A DNA stretch of 64,000 nucleotides from Bipolaris cookei (Eukaryota > Ascomycota > Dothideomycetes > Pleosporales > Pleosporaceae). A model generated the notes under the pieces. That model searched no databases and was not told the DNA's origin. It saw only the letters and a list, made by a program, of their open reading frames with translations. The translations under genes were made by a program, and so were the position numbers. Location: positions 614,831-678,830 of the forward strand of contig NRSV01000003.1 in assembly GCA_002286855.1 (NCBI GenBank), read 5' to 3'. Shown in pieces: positions 63,704 to 64,000 of the stretch; the first letter of the stretch is position 1; every line of letters starts with the position of its first letter.

Positions 63704-64000
63704 TGTTGTAGATAAGCTACTCAGCTATTCCACGACAGAATCCGGATGCGCAGTCCACACCCGGACTCTGCGATCAATCAAGTCTATAGTCGATCTATCA
63801 AGACTATAATCTGTCAAAGTGTAGGGTGCTGCTTGTTCTACTATCGACTCAGAGGTAGAGGTCTCTGCCTTCTACTTGTCCGTAGTAGACTCAGAGCCAG
63901 CTTGATCGAGAGATTCTAGAGAGAGAAGATATGTGCTAGGGNCAAGCTACTACTAGATAGACTCTTCTAGAATCTATTCTAGCTAATATATATAGTAGTA
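63704..64000. repeat. 3' copia LTR, scrambled: forward, reverse, N, forward
   Basis: 63704-63811 is the first part of the LTR in forward orientation. 63812-63941 is the reverse complement of its last 130 bases. 63942 is N. 63943-64000 is a forward internal part of the LTR (CAAGCTACTACTAG and onward). The LTR is thus not intact in this copy as assembled. Confidence 0.82.

Overview
The window is nuclear DNA of a filamentous ascomycete. Genes carry short introns (about 45-130 bp, GT..AG, often with a CTAAC-like branch point). Gene content (cutinase, GH28, GH35, small secreted proteins, NB-ARC/TPR receptor, Fot1/pogo, Ty1/copia and Ty3/gypsy elements) fits a plant-associated Dothideomycete, probably Pleosporales. 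The taxonomic placement is inference. No tRNA, rRNA or CRISPR array was recognised.

Layout. 1-504: 3' end of a cutinase. 625-1868: deleted pogo-like DNA transposon with TA target duplication. 1995-8338: mitochondrial dihydroorotate dehydrogenase, a divergent GH28 exo-galacturonase and an adenylate-forming enzyme that is only an A domain. 8800-10557: second pogo-like element with many lesions. 10843-28146: mostly housekeeping genes (CHIP-type ubiquitin ligase, RS-rich protein, broken iron-dependent alcohol dehydrogenase, mitochondrial Hsp70, DUF2415/WD-like protein, cystathionine beta-lyase, F-box-like protein with a serine run, bestrophin-family channel). 29478-36113: accessory island with a hydrolase-NB-ARC-TPR (NLR-like) gene interrupted by an in-frame stop, a DUF6601-like pseudogene and a hybrid pogo element whose two halves come from two families. 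36483-55169: RRP8, DDI1, GNAT, GH35, a membrane protein, CUE1, a membrane-anchored double-psi barrel protein, an uncharacterised 551-aa protein, a 158-aa secreted cysteine-containing protein and a single-pass membrane protein. 55581-64000: nested transposon block with a pogo remnant, copia LTR pieces in both orientations, a decayed Ty3/gypsy chromovirus, a complete copia LTR, an internal-deletion copia derivative and one nearly intact copia polyprotein. Four N bases (56230, 59604, 61112, 63942) fall in this block; three of them sit at LTR breaks, so local order may be partly an assembly artefact.

Working together. Cutinase, GH28 and GH35 point to plant cell-wall use. CHIP, CUE1, DDI1 and mitochondrial Hsp70 form a loose protein-quality-control theme, though they are not clustered. 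The most unusual material is in the accessory island and the transposon blocks: mosaic elements with mismatched ends, perfectly duplicated TPR units in the NLR-like gene, and inverted LTRs. Gene starts were checked for a real ATG, and exon joins were chosen by reading frame plus splice consensus; all joins are predictions without transcript support.
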